From NCBI GenBank assembly GCA_900110595.1, contig FOEZ01000001.1, positions 124,001-188,000 on the forward strand: 64,000 nucleotides of DNA, given 5' to 3'. This document shows, in pieces, positions 1 to 7,738 of this stretch. Every line of letters starts with the position of its first letter. The stretch's first letter is position 1. The DNA is from Arthrobacter sp. OV608 (lineage in GTDB: Bacteria > Actinomycetota > Actinomycetes > Actinomycetales > Micrococcaceae). The notes under the pieces were generated by a model. The model ran no database searches. It was not told the DNA's origin and saw only the letters and a list, made by a program, of their open reading frames with translations. The position numbers were made by a program, and so were the translations under genes.

Positions 1-966
1 GTGCACATCCTGGAGGAGTTCGGTGCCGTGGGCGATGCCATCTCGGCTGAAACCGGGCTGCCGAAAACCCTGATCGCTGAGTCGGACCTGAACAACCCGC
101 GCCTGATCTACCCCCGCGACGCCAACGGCTACGGCCTGGACGGACAGTGGAGCGACGACTTCCACCACGCCGTGCACGTCAATGTCAGCGGCGAAACCAC
201 CGGGTACTACTCCGACTTTGCGTCCCTGGCGGTTCTGGCGAAGGTCCTGAAGGACGGGTTCCTGCATGACGGCAGTTACTCCAGCTTCCGCGGCCGGCAC
301 CACGGCCGTCCCATCAATGCGGCGCTGGCTCACCCTGCGGCACTGGTGGTGTGCAACCAGAACCACGACCAGATTGGCAACCGGGCCACCGGGGACCGGC
401 TCTCACAGTCGCTGTCCTACGGGCAACTGGCCGTGGCCGCCGTGCTCACGCTCACGTCTCCTTTCACTCCGATGCTGTTTATGGGTGAAGAGTTCGCGGC
501 GAGCACGCCCTGGCAGTTCTTCACCTCGCACCCGGAACCTGAGCTCGGCAAGGCTACGGCGGAAGGCCGGATCAAGGAGTTCGAGCGGATGGGGTGGGAT
601 CCCGCCGTCGTTCCCGATCCCCAGGATCCCGAGACCTTCCGCCGGTCCAAGCTCAACTGGGACGAAGCATCGGCCGGGGACCACGCGCGCCTCCTGGAGC
701 TTTACCGCTCCCTCACGGCGCTGCGCCGCGAGTATTCCGAGCTTGCCGGCCTTGGCTTCGGCGAGACGGACGTCACGTTCGACGACGACGCCGGCTGGCT
801 GCGGTTCCGCCGGGGAAGCGTCGAGGTGGTGCTGAACTTCTCCGACGCCAAGCTGCGGCTGGACGACGTTTCGGGGACAGCCCTGCTGACTACCGACGAC
901 GGAACAGGCCTTGACGGCGAAGCCCTCGCCCTGGCGCCGTGGAGCGCAGCAATCCTGAAATCCTGA
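1..966 (+). CDS. treZ: Malto-oligosyltrehalose trehalohydrolase, C-terminal part (window edge)
   Basis: Releases trehalose from maltooligosyl-trehalose in the cytoplasm, the second step of the TreY/TreZ route from glycogen. The 321 visible residues carry the GH13 stretch [16 protein letters not shown] and the TreZ-typical [15 protein letters not shown] (about residues 160-175), followed by the small C-terminal beta domain. TreZ is normally near 580 residues, so the N-terminal half lies upstream; the GTG at position 1 is only the window edge. A long hairpin follows the stop, so this is probably the last gene of its operon. Confidence 0.93.
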   Translation: MHILEEFGAVGDAISAETGLPKTLIAESDLNNPRLIYPRDANGYGLDGQWSDDFHHAVHVNVSGETTGYYSDFASLAVLAKVLKDGFLHDGSYSSFRGRHHGRPINAALAHPAALVVCNQNHDQIGNRATGDRLSQSLSYGQLAVAAVLTLTSPFTPMLFMGEEFAASTPWQFFTSHPEPELGKATAEGRIKEFERMGWDPAVVPDPQDPETFRRSKLNWDEASAGDHARLLELYRSLTALRREYSELAGLGFGETDVTFDDDAGWLRFRRGSVEVVLNFSDAKLRLDDVSGTALLTTDDGTGLDGEALALAPWSAAILKS

Positions 967-976
967 TTCCTGCTGG

Positions 977-1022
977 AAAGTTACGCCGCCGGCTGGGCTC
1001 TGTCAGCCCGCGGCGTAACTTT
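977..1022 (+). terminator. Rho-independent terminator after treZ
   Basis: Perfect 13-bp inverted repeat (977-989 with 1010-1022, AAAGTTACGCCGC and its complement), with a further GGCTG/CAGCC pairing inside the loop. The right arm ends in TTT. Confidence 0.8.
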
Positions 1023-1069
1023 TCCCGCCACCCTCTGTAGCGCCGGTCACAACTGGCAGGATGGAACGT

Positions 1070-2110
1070 ATGACTTATTCCGCGGCGGAAAACCGCTACG
1101 AGACCATGCCCTACCGCCGGGTGGGCCGCAGCGGCCTGAAGCTCCCGGCCATCTCGCTGGGCCTCTGGCACAACTTCGGCGACGACAAGCGCTTTGACGA
1201 ACAGCGCGCCATCCTGCGGCGTGCCTTCGACCTGGGCGTCAACCACTTCGACCTCGCCAACAACTACGGCCCGCCGGACGGCTCAGCCGAAACCAACTTT
1301 GGCCGGCACCTCAAGGACGACTTCAAGCCGTACCGTGACGAGCTGGTCATCTCCACCAAGGCCGGCTACTACATGTGGCCCGGGCCTTATGGCGAGTGGG
1401 GCTCCCGCAAGTACCTGATCTCCAGCCTGGACCAGTCACTGCAGCGCATGGGCCTGGACTACGTGGACATTTTCTACAGCCACCGGCCGGATCCCGAAAC
1501 ACCGCTCGAAGAGACCATGGGTGCCCTGGATTACGCCGTGCGTTCGGGCAAGGCCCTGTACGCGGGGATCTCGTCCTACACCCCGGAACAGACCCTGGAG
1601 GCAGCCCGGATCCTGAAGGAACTCGGCACGCCGCTGCTGATCCACCAGCCCAGTTACTCCATGCTCAACAGGTGGACCGAGAACGGCAGCCCCAACCTGT
1701 ACGAGGCATTGGACCAGGTGGGGGCCGGTTCCATCGCCTTTTCGCCGCTGGCCCAGGGCATGCTCACCAACCGCTACCTCAACGGCATCCCTGCTGACTC
1801 CCGGGCGGCCAAGGCCCGGTTCCTGTCCGAGGACGCCATCACGGACGAGAAGCTGGAGCGGATCCGAGGCCTGCATGCCATCGCCGAGGGCCGCGGCCAG
1901 ACGCTGGCGCAGATGGCCATCGCCTGGATCCTGCGGGACCAGCCCAAGGGGTCGCCGGTAACTTCGGCACTGGTTGGCGCCTCCAGCGTTGCACAGCTGG
2001 AGGACACCCTGTCCGCCATCAACAACCTCGAATTCACCGCCGACGAGTTGACTGCCATCGACGAGTTTGCCGTGGAATCGGACATCAACCTCTGGAAACA
2101 GCCGGTCTGA
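1070..2110 (+). CDS. Aldo/keto reductase, YghZ/L-glyceraldehyde-3-phosphate reductase type
   Basis: NAD(P)H-dependent cytoplasmic carbonyl reductase of the AKR superfamily. The tetrad can be read as Asp in FDLANNYG with the following Tyr, Lys in STKAGYY and His in YSHRPDP; the C-terminal VGASSVAQLED segment fits the cofactor phosphate site. About 346 residues, normal for the YghZ branch, whose members reduce methylglyoxal or glyceraldehyde 3-phosphate; the substrate here is inferred only from family. I take ATG 1070 because AGGATGGA lies just upstream; an in-frame ATG at 1061 would add three residues. Apparently monocistronic, with a hairpin after the stop. Confidence 0.88.
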   Translation: MTYSAAENRYETMPYRRVGRSGLKLPAISLGLWHNFGDDKRFDEQRAILRRAFDLGVNHFDLANNYGPPDGSAETNFGRHLKDDFKPYRDELVISTKAGYYMWPGPYGEWGSRKYLISSLDQSLQRMGLDYVDIFYSHRPDPETPLEETMGALDYAVRSGKALYAGISSYTPEQTLEAARILKELGTPLLIHQPSYSMLNRWTENGSPNLYEALDQVGAGSIAFSPLAQGMLTNRYLNGIPADSRAAKARFLSEDAITDEKLERIRGLHAIAEGRGQTLAQMAIAWILRDQPKGSPVTSALVGASSVAQLEDTLSAINNLEFTADELTAIDEFAVESDINLWKQPV

Positions 2111-2133
2111 TTTCCGTCCTGCCATTCCAACAG

Positions 2134-2163
2134 GCGGGACGGGGGAACAAGCCTCCGTCCCGC
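2134..2163 (+). terminator. Hairpin after the aldo/keto reductase gene
   Basis: Perfect 9-bp inverted repeat GCGGGACGG (2134-2142) and CCGTCCCGC (2155-2163) with a 12-nt loop, followed by TGTGTTG rather than a full U tract; weaker than the terminators after treZ and groEL. Confidence 0.5.
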
Positions 2164-2172
2164 TGTGTTGGG

Positions 2173-2271
2173 TAGTATGAAAAGGCGCCGCGCGGCGCCG
2201 AGCCTGCCGGCCGTCGTCGTACTTCCCTCGAAGCCGAACCGGCCGGCTGACGTTTGTCCTAAAGGAGTTCC
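2173..2271 (+). promoter_or_regulatory. ino1 promoter and structured 5' leader
   Basis: A -10 hexamer TAGTAT (2173-2178) precedes a leader of roughly 87 nt. The leader holds two hairpins, GGCGCC-GCGC-GGCGCC (2184-2199) and GCCGGCC (2206-2212) with GGCCGGC (2241-2247), then the strong ribosome site AAAGGAG (2261-2267). No clear -35 is visible. Confidence 0.5.
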
Positions 2272-3357
2272 GTGTCTTCACATCCGATTCGTGTTGCAAT
2301 CGTCGGCGTAGGAAACTGCGCCGCTTCGCTGGTCCAGGGTGTCCACTACTACAAGGACGCCGACCCCAAGGCCACGATCCCGGGCCTGATGCACGTTGAG
2401 TTCGGCCAGTACCACGTGGGTGACGTTGAGTTCGTCGCCGCGTTTGATGTCGACGGCAAGAAGGTCGGCGTTGACCTGGCCGACGCCATCCTGGCGAGCG
2501 AAAACAACACCATCAAGATCGCCGACGTGCCGCCCACCGGTGTCACTGTCCAGCGCGGCCACACCCTCGACGGCCTCGGCAAGTACTACCTCGAGACCAT
2601 CGAACAGTCCACCGAGGAGCCCGTGGACGTGGTCCAGGCCCTCAAGGACGCCGCCGTTGACGTTATGGTCTGCTACCTGCCCGTTGGCTCGCAGCAAGCT
2701 GCGGAGTTCTACGCCCAGGCAGCAATCGACGCCGGCGTGGCATTCGTCAACGCCCTGCCCGTCTTCATCGCGGGCACCAAGGAATGGGCTGACAAGTTCA
2801 CCGCCGCCGGCGTGCCGATCGTCGGCGACGACATCAAGAGCCAGATCGGTGCCACCATCACGCACCGCGTGATGGCCAAGCTGTTCGAAGACCGTGGTGT
2901 CACCCTGGACCGGACGTACCAGCTGAACGTTGGCGGCAACATGGACTTCAAGAACATGCTCGAGCGCGACCGCCTCGAGTCCAAGAAGATCTCCAAGACC
3001 CAGGCCGTCACCTCCAACGTCGAAGCCGAACTGGCCGCGAAAGACGTCCACATCGGCCCGTCCGACTACGTCCAGTGGCTCGATGACCGCAAGTGGGCCT
3101 TCGTCCGCCTAGAGGGCCGCAACTTCGGTGACGCCCCTGTCTCGCTCGAGTACAAGCTGGAAGTCTGGGACTCACCCAACTCCGCCGGCGTGATCATCGA
3201 CGCCATCCGCGCCGCCAAAATCGGCCTGGATCGCGGCATCGGCGGCCCGCTGCTCTCCGCATCGAGCTACTTCATGAAGTCCCCGCCGGAGCAGTTCAAC
3301 GACGACCTCGCCCGCGAAAAGGTGGAAGCCTTCATCCGCGGCGACCTCGAGCGCTAA
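2272..3357 (+). CDS. ino1: Inositol-3-phosphate synthase
   Basis: Converts glucose 6-phosphate to 1D-myo-inositol 3-phosphate using bound NAD. This feeds phosphatidylinositol and, via MshA encoded at 7739-9004, mycothiol. The N-terminal Rossmann motif [10 protein letters not shown], the [17 protein letters not shown] segment, and the [15 protein letters not shown] and [12 protein letters not shown] motifs place it in the actinobacterial Ino1 family; 361 residues is the usual length. GTG 2272 sits 4 nt after AAAGGAG. The stop is followed 15 nt later by a 32-bp repeat array and then a bidirectional hairpin facing the convergent merR-like gene. Confidence 0.96.
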   Translation: MSSHPIRVAIVGVGNCAASLVQGVHYYKDADPKATIPGLMHVEFGQYHVGDVEFVAAFDVDGKKVGVDLADAILASENNTIKIADVPPTGVTVQRGHTLDGLGKYYLETIEQSTEEPVDVVQALKDAAVDVMVCYLPVGSQQAAEFYAQAAIDAGVAFVNALPVFIAGTKEWADKFTAAGVPIVGDDIKSQIGATITHRVMAKLFEDRGVTLDRTYQLNVGGNMDFKNMLERDRLESKKISKTQAVTSNVEAELAAKDVHIGPSDYVQWLDDRKWAFVRLEGRNFGDAPVSLEYKLEVWDSPNSAGVIIDAIRAAKIGLDRGIGGPLLSASSYFMKSPPEQFNDDLAREKVEAFIRGDLER

Positions 3358-3365
3358 CCCTTCGG

Positions 3366-3485
3366 ACCCGCGCTCACTTGTGGCCGGGTTTCTTGGGACG
3401 CGCGCTCACTTGTGGCCGGGTTTCTTGGGACGCGCGCTCACTTGTGGCCGGGTTTCTTGGGACGCGCGCTCACTTGTGGCCGCGG
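3366..3485 (+). repeat. 32-bp tandem repeat array 1 (four cores, downstream of ino1)
   Basis: Four copies of GCTCACTTGTGGCC begin at 3372, 3404, 3436 and 3468, exactly 32 bp apart. Each is preceded by CGCG and joined by an almost invariant linker GGGTTTCTTGGGACG. The core reads in the ino1 sense direction. It shares its core and period with arrays at 5825-5975 and 15880-16219, but the linker differs. A 32-bp period rules out a coding repeat. Confidence 0.9.
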
Positions 3486-3489
3486 GTTT

Positions 3490-3526
3490 CCGAACGCTTC
3501 TCCGTTTTGCACGGGGAGGCGTTCGG
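3490..3526. terminator. Bidirectional terminator hairpin between ino1 and the MerR-like gene
   Basis: CCGAACGCTTCTCC (3490-3503) pairs with GGGGAGGCGTTCGG (3513-3526) over 14 bp including two G-U pairs, with a 9-nt loop. It lies between convergent stop codons, with GTTT on the + side. Confidence 0.7.
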
Positions 3527-3536
3527 CGTTTAACCG

Positions 3537-4154
3537 TCAGTCCCCGGGGTGCAGTCGCCGGATGGCGTGGCTGGCTTGGGCCAAGGCGAGCAGCTTGAGC
3601 AATAGTTGGGAATGCATATGCATGCCGATGGCCGCTGTCAGAATGACGTCGTCCGTGTCGTTCCCGGCCGTCGTCAACTCAAGATCAAGTCCAGCGATGG
3701 CGTCAACGGCGCGACTGTATTGATCCAGAACTTCCAGTGGGAGAGTAATGCCCAGCCCTTCCATCATGGCAAGGTGCCGGTCCAGGGCGTCGCGTGCATC
3801 GCTTTGCGCGTCCGGCCAATCCCGCATCCTTACTACGGCGTCTGCGGCCTCGGTCCGGGCGACGTCGGCGGCGTCGGAGCCCAGGCCCAGCACCACGCGC
3901 TGGACGTGGGCCAGCAGCGTAAGGCGCGGAACGCCGTCGTCCGATAACCTCACAATGCTGCGCACCTGGTCGATGCTGAGGCCCACGATCCGGCGCAAAG
4001 CGTGGATGAGCTGCAGTCTCTTCATGTGTTTCCGCGAGTAGCTGGCACGCGTGGCGTGAACTGCCTCGCCGGGTGGTAGGAGGCCCTCACGAAGATAGAA
4101 CTTGATGGTCGCCGGCGTGGTACCGGACGCCTCACTCAGTTCCTTGAGCTGCAT
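3537..4154 (-). CDS. MerR-family transcriptional regulator
   Basis: 205 residues. The N-terminal winged helix-turn-helix is clear (MQLKELSEASGTTPATIKFYLREGLL, then the Arg/Tyr-rich wing SYSRKHMKRLQLIHALR), followed by a helical C-terminal region without the Cys set of metal-sensing MerR proteins, so the effector is unknown. The ATG has GGAGGG nearby upstream. It is divergent from the DUF2306 gene at 4238, with an 83-bp intergenic region holding two GATAG-type inverted repeats and a promoter of MerR geometry. Regulation of that neighbour and of itself is inferred. Confidence 0.88.
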   Translation of the reverse strand: MQLKELSEASGTTPATIKFYLREGLLPPGEAVHATRASYSRKHMKRLQLIHALRRIVGLSIDQVRSIVRLSDDGVPRLTLLAHVQRVVLGLGSDAADVARTEAADAVVRMRDWPDAQSDARDALDRHLAMMEGLGITLPLEVLDQYSRAVDAIAGLDLELTTAGNDTDDVILTAAIGMHMHSQLLLKLLALAQASHAIRRLHPGD

Positions 4155-4173
4155 CCCGGCCCTCCGGTGACGG

Positions 4174-4198
4174 GATAGCTGCTTGAGCGACAGCTATC
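4174..4198. promoter_or_regulatory. Probable MerR operator 1
   Basis: Perfect inverted repeat GATAGCTG (4174-4181) and CAGCTATC (4191-4198) with a 9-bp spacer, 20 bp upstream of the merR-like start codon. Confidence 0.6.
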
Positions 4199-4237
4199 TT
4201 GATGTACTTTGGTGGATAGTGGCTCTATCTTATTCGT
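4199..4237 (+). promoter_or_regulatory. MerR-type promoter and operator 2 of the DUF2306 gene
   Basis: TTGATG (4199-4204) could be the -35 box. TATCTT (4226-4231) lies 6 nt before ATG 4238, so the mRNA is probably leaderless. The long -35/-10 spacing (19-21 bp depending on register) suits MerR activation, and the spacer carries GATAG-N5-CTATC (4215-4229), the same half-site as operator 1. Confidence 0.55.
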
Positions 4238-4780
4238 ATGGAGCACTGGACTGTACTGCTTGTCAGCCACGTAGTGGCCGCGCTTTTCGTACTGGCTGTT
4301 GGGCCTGTCCAGATTTTGCGACGGCGGCGCGATCGTATCCATCGCACTGTGGGATATCTGTGGGTGGCTGCCATGTACTACGTGTGCTTGAGCAGCTTTG
4401 GCATCGTCACCGAAGGGCACTTCACCTGGCTTCACGGACTGTCAGCGTTCACCATATTGACAGTGACACTCGGGCTCTTAAGTGCCGTCCGGCGCAATGT
4501 TCCTGCACATCGCGGAAACATGATCGGTAGTTATCTGGGCATTGCCATCGCTTTCGGTTTCGCCGTTGGCATCCCCGGCCGGAGCATTCCACGGCTCCTC
4601 GCGGCTGACCCTGCCACGGCACTGTATGTTGTCCTGCTCGTGGTGCTAAGCGTCGCGGTTGTCTACTTGTCCATGCTTCGTGGTGGCAAGGGGTTCGGCC
4701 CTGCGCATCTTGCCAGCAGTAAGCGCGACGAGGGACGGCGTGGTGCCGAGGTTCCGGAAATCACGTCGCAAGTGACTTAG
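4238..4780 (+). CDS. DUF2306-family membrane protein
   Basis: 180 residues with about four hydrophobic helices: residues 5-23 (LLVSHVVAALFVLAVGPVQ), about 40-60, 65-83 and 100-150. HRTVGYLWVAAMYY and the conserved HG/HR pattern match DUF2306 proteins, whose function is unknown. The tail after residue 150 is charged and cytosolic-looking. The gene looks lower in GC than its neighbours and shares a control region with the divergent MerR regulator, which suggests a small transferred regulator-membrane protein unit. Its last 4 nt overlap the convergent gene at 4777. Confidence 0.8.
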   Translation: MEHWTVLLVSHVVAALFVLAVGPVQILRRRRDRIHRTVGYLWVAAMYYVCLSSFGIVTEGHFTWLHGLSAFTILTVTLGLLSAVRRNVPAHRGNMIGSYLGIAIAFGFAVGIPGRSIPRLLAADPATALYVVLLVVLSVAVVYLSMLRGGKGFGPAHLASSKRDEGRRGAEVPEITSQVT

Positions 4781-5733
4781 GCCGTCGCGAACCCTGATGC
4801 AGCAGCAGGGTCCATCGCAGCGCTCCTTAGCGCTCGCTTGATTCTTCGGAGGGCAGTCGCGAAATCGTCGTCCAGGTCCAACCTGTCGAGGAGGATGACG
4901 GACCATCCCGCCGCTTCGAATGCTTTGTCCCTACGCCGATCGCTTAGCTGCTGGGGCTCCTGAAGGTGATGCCCGCCGTCGTACTGGATGGCGACCCGCC
5001 GCAGGCGGAAGCCGAGATCCGCCGACGGCGATCGAGTGTCCCCAGGGCGGAGACTCAGTTGAAGCTCCGGTTCTGGAAGGCCCGCATCGAGCATGGCCAG
5101 GCGCAGGAAGGTTTCGGGAGCGGAGTCCGCACCCACGCGCATCAGGTCCAGCGCTTGCCTGGCACGGACGACACCCTGGAGGTTTGGGTGCCGGGCGATC
5201 ATGGCGCGCAGGCTGTCCACGCGCTCGTGCGGGTGCTCCCTGCCTTCGAGGCCGGGCCGGGGCAGCCTGATCAATTCGTCACCCATCGCCACCAAGTCGT
5301 TCAGGGGCAGGAGTCTTGCCATGTCCAGCCAGGTACGTGCCCCGGTGCTGAGCCAAATCCCGTCGACGAACTCCACCTCGCCGGGCCCAGCGAGGACCCT
5401 GTGCCCGCGGATGCCTTTCCTGCGTGGCCCGGGCAGAGCTTTAGGCTTGCTGAGATGGAGTTCTGTTGAGTCGGAGAGCCAGGCCGGCAGACACGAGTTT
5501 CGCAACCGTGCTGCCGTGACATGGGAAACCCAGGCCCCTGGCGTTGCCTCCGACAACGCGCGGGCGGCATCTTCAAGATCAAAATCCCACGTGGAGGGGC
5601 GGTAGAGGCCCCGGCCGATATGTTCCACGTCGGCGCGACGAAGACGGCCACGGGTCAGGCCTGCGCTCCGCGCTCTTTCGACGGTGAAGGGTTTGGTGGC
5701 CAGTTGGGTCGGCAGGGGATGGAGGGTTTGCAT
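4777..5733 (-). CDS. DUF559-type protein with AbiEi-like N-terminus (Vsr/PD-(D/E)XK fold)
   Basis: 318 residues. The N-terminal part (ARSAGLTRGRLRRADVEHIGRGLYRP) resembles the winged-helix domain of AbiEi-like actinobacterial proteins. The C-terminal 110 residues resemble the DUF559/Vsr endonuclease fold, with PETFLR, DLGF, then IQYDGGHH and a final beta strand WSVILLD. In most relatives the second acid lies in an (I/V)E(Y/V)DG motif; here it is Gln, so catalysis may be altered or lost. Family members are common, often multicopy and of unknown role. TAAGAA lies just before the ATG at 5733. Confidence 0.7.
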   Translation of the reverse strand: MQTLHPLPTQLATKPFTVERARSAGLTRGRLRRADVEHIGRGLYRPSTWDFDLEDAARALSEATPGAWVSHVTAARLRNSCLPAWLSDSTELHLSKPKALPGPRRKGIRGHRVLAGPGEVEFVDGIWLSTGARTWLDMARLLPLNDLVAMGDELIRLPRPGLEGREHPHERVDSLRAMIARHPNLQGVVRARQALDLMRVGADSAPETFLRLAMLDAGLPEPELQLSLRPGDTRSPSADLGFRLRRVAIQYDGGHHLQEPQQLSDRRRDKAFEAAGWSVILLDRLDLDDDFATALRRIKRALRSAAMDPAAASGFATA

Positions 5734-5824
5734 ACTGCATTCTTATCCAAGCAGCCGACAAGGCGTCCGAGTTATCCACAGGCAGGCGTCCCGTCCTACA
5801 GAAGCGTTCCGGGAAAAAGAAAAC

Positions 5825-5975
5825 AGGTGAGCGCGGGTTGGGGAAAAGGCGGCCGTTGGTGAGCGCGGGTTGGGGATCGGGCGGACGTAAGTGAGCGCGG
5901 GTGGGGGAAAAGGCGGCCGTAAGTGAGCGCGGGTAGGGGAAAAGGCGGCCGTAAGTGAGCGCGGGTTGGGATCAG
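5825..5975 (-). repeat. 32-bp tandem repeat array 2 (five cores, downstream of fhs)
   Basis: GTGAGCGCGGGT begins at 5827, 5859, 5891, 5923 and 5955, an exact 32-bp period, with linkers mostly of the form TAGGGGAAAAGGC and GGCCGTAA before the core. Read on the minus strand, the sense of fhs, the core is GCGCTCACTTACGGCC, nearly that of array 1. The last core ends 19 nt from the fhs stop. The rest of the 5734-5984 gap holds only a lone TTATCCACA box at 5772-5780. Confidence 0.9.
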
Positions 5976-5984
5976 GCGATGGTG

Positions 5985-7661
5985 TTAGGTGAGGCCGATG
6001 GGGTTGCCGGCGTCGTCCACGTCCATGCGCATCGCGGCCGGGGCGGGGGGCAGGCCGGGCATGGTCATGACCGCTCCGGTCAGCGCCACGATGAACCCTG
6101 CGCCGGTCTTGGGCAGCAGGTCCCGCACATGGATGGTGAAACCTTTGGGTGCGCCGAGGCGGGAAGCATCGTCGGTGAAGGAATACTGAGTCTTGGCCAT
6201 GCATACCGGCAGGTGGGACCAGCCATTGCGTTCGATGTCGGCCAGCCGCTTCAGGGCCGGCACGGAAAACTCGACGCCGTCTGCGCCGTAAATCTCCTGT
6301 GCGATGGTCCGGATCTTCTCCTCCACAGGCATGTCCAGGGGGTAAAGGTGCCGGAATGAGTTGGGGCCCGCCACCACCTGCGCCACGAGCGCCGCGAGTT
6401 CGTCGCCGCCGTCGCCCCCGCCGCCGCGGCCCCACACATCGGCGACGGCGGCCCGGACGCCTTCAGCCGCGCACCAGGCCAGCAACCAGTCGAGCTCCTC
6501 CTGGGAGTCGGAGGCGAACTTGTTGATGGCCACCACCGGCGTCACCCCGAACTTCTCCACGTTCCGCACGTGCCGGCGCAGGTTCTCCACCCCGGCCTCC
6601 AAGGCTGCAAGGTCCGGGGCGGTGAGTTGGCCCTTGGCCACCCCGCCCTGCATCTTCAACGCGCGGACCGTCGCCACCACCACCACCGCTGACGGGGCCA
6701 CCCCGGCGGACCGGGCCTTGATGTCCATAAACTTCTCCGCGCCGAGATCGGCCCCGAAACCGGCTTCCGTCACAACAATGTCCGCCAACCGTCTGGCCGT
6801 CTGCGTGGCAATCAGGGAGTTGCACCCATGGGCGATATTGGCGAACGGACCGCCGTGGACCAACGCCGGCGTGCCGGCGATGGTCTGGACCAGGTTGGGC
6901 TTGATGGCCTCCTTGAGGAGCAGGGTCAGCGCCCCCTGCACGCCGAGGTCGGCTACCGTCACGGGGGAGCGGTCATAGGTATAGCCGAACGTAATGCGGC
7001 CCAGGCGGTCGCGGAGGTCGGCCAGGTCCGTTGCCAGGCAGAAAACGGCCATGATCTCGGACGCCACCGTGATATCGAACCCGTCCTCGCGCGGGACCCC
7101 CTGGGACGGCCCGCCGAGGCCGATCACCACCTCACGCAAAGCCCTGTCATTCATGTCCAGAACCCGTTTGAAGGTCATCCGCCGGGGGTCGATGTTCAGC
7201 TCGTTGCCCTGGAAGATGTGGTTGTCCACCAGCGCCATCAGCGCGTTGTTGGCCGAGGTGATGGCATGGAAGTCGCCGGTGAAGTGCAGGTTGATCTCGT
7301 CCATCGGCAGCACCTGAGAGTACCCGCCGCCGGTGGCTCCGCCCTTCATCCCCAGGACCGGGCCCAGCGACGGCTCCCGCAGGGCGATCATCACCCGGTG
7401 CCCTGCCCGGGCGAGGGAATCGCCCAGCCCCACGGTGGTGGTGGACTTGCCTTCGCCGGCCGGCGTGGGGGACATGGCCGAGACCAGCACCACTTTCCCG
7501 TGCGGGGCCAGCGCGGCGAGGCCGGCCGGGTCGATCTTCGCCTTGTACCGCCCGTACCGCTCCAGCGCTTCCAGGTTGATCCCTGCAGCCGCGGCAATTT
7601 CGTCGATGGGCCGGATCCTGGCAGCCCTGGCTATTTCAAGATCAGTTGGAAGACGAGACAT
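5985..7661 (-). CDS. fhs: Formate-tetrahydrofolate ligase
   Basis: ATP-dependent synthesis of 10-formyl-THF from formate and THF, a one-carbon supply for purines. 558 residues, the normal size. Visible are the P-loop-like [16 protein letters not shown] (about residues 60-75), [23 protein letters not shown], and the C-terminal [17 protein letters not shown] 7661 has GGAAAGG six nt upstream; the adjacent ATG 7664 is too close to it. TAGGGT at 7700-7705 (minus strand) is a possible -10. It lies behind mshA on the same strand, and its 3' end is followed by repeat array 2. The one-carbon gene at 49910 (5-formyl-THF cyclo-ligase) acts in the same pool. Confidence 0.96.
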   Translation of the reverse strand: MSRLPTDLEIARAARIRPIDEIAAAAGINLEALERYGRYKAKIDPAGLAALAPHGKVVLVSAMSPTPAGEGKSTTTVGLGDSLARAGHRVMIALREPSLGPVLGMKGGATGGGYSQVLPMDEINLHFTGDFHAITSANNALMALVDNHIFQGNELNIDPRRMTFKRVLDMNDRALREVVIGLGGPSQGVPREDGFDITVASEIMAVFCLATDLADLRDRLGRITFGYTYDRSPVTVADLGVQGALTLLLKEAIKPNLVQTIAGTPALVHGGPFANIAHGCNSLIATQTARRLADIVVTEAGFGADLGAEKFMDIKARSAGVAPSAVVVVATVRALKMQGGVAKGQLTAPDLAALEAGVENLRRHVRNVEKFGVTPVVAINKFASDSQEELDWLLAWCAAEGVRAAVADVWGRGGGGDGGDELAALVAQVVAGPNSFRHLYPLDMPVEEKIRTIAQEIYGADGVEFSVPALKRLADIERNGWSHLPVCMAKTQYSFTDDASRLGAPKGFTIHVRDLLPKTGAGFIVALTGAVMTMPGLPPAPAAMRMDVDDAGNPIGLT

Positions 7662-7738
7662 CATTGTCCTTTCCTGCACCGGCCCGCGCCGGACACCTGA
7701 CCCTAAGCTAACAGCTGGAAGCCCCCAGGGCGGCAGGT

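Noticed and set aside
1436..2299. Long open frames antisense to the aldo/keto reductase gene, and similar long antisense frames under guaA, groEL, glpD and the helicase-like gene
   Set aside because: Expected shadows in high-GC DNA; the opposite strand carries clear protein families, and the shadows have no ribosome sites or domains.
3366..3485. CRISPR array
   Set aside because: The 32-bp units have near-constant linkers of only about 15 bp rather than unique spacers of 25-40 bp, and no cas gene is present; the same holds for 5825-5975 and 15880-16219.
3380..3723. Open frames across array 1 reading repeated AGFLGTRAHLWP-type peptides
   Set aside because: They arise from reading the repeat in all three frames as the 32-bp period shifts phase; no ribosome site, and they run into the antisense of the MerR gene.
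5772..5780. Perfect TTATCCACA DnaA box
   Set aside because: Single box, no cluster, no AT-rich unwinding region or dnaA/dnaN nearby; a lone match can be chance or a minor DnaA site.
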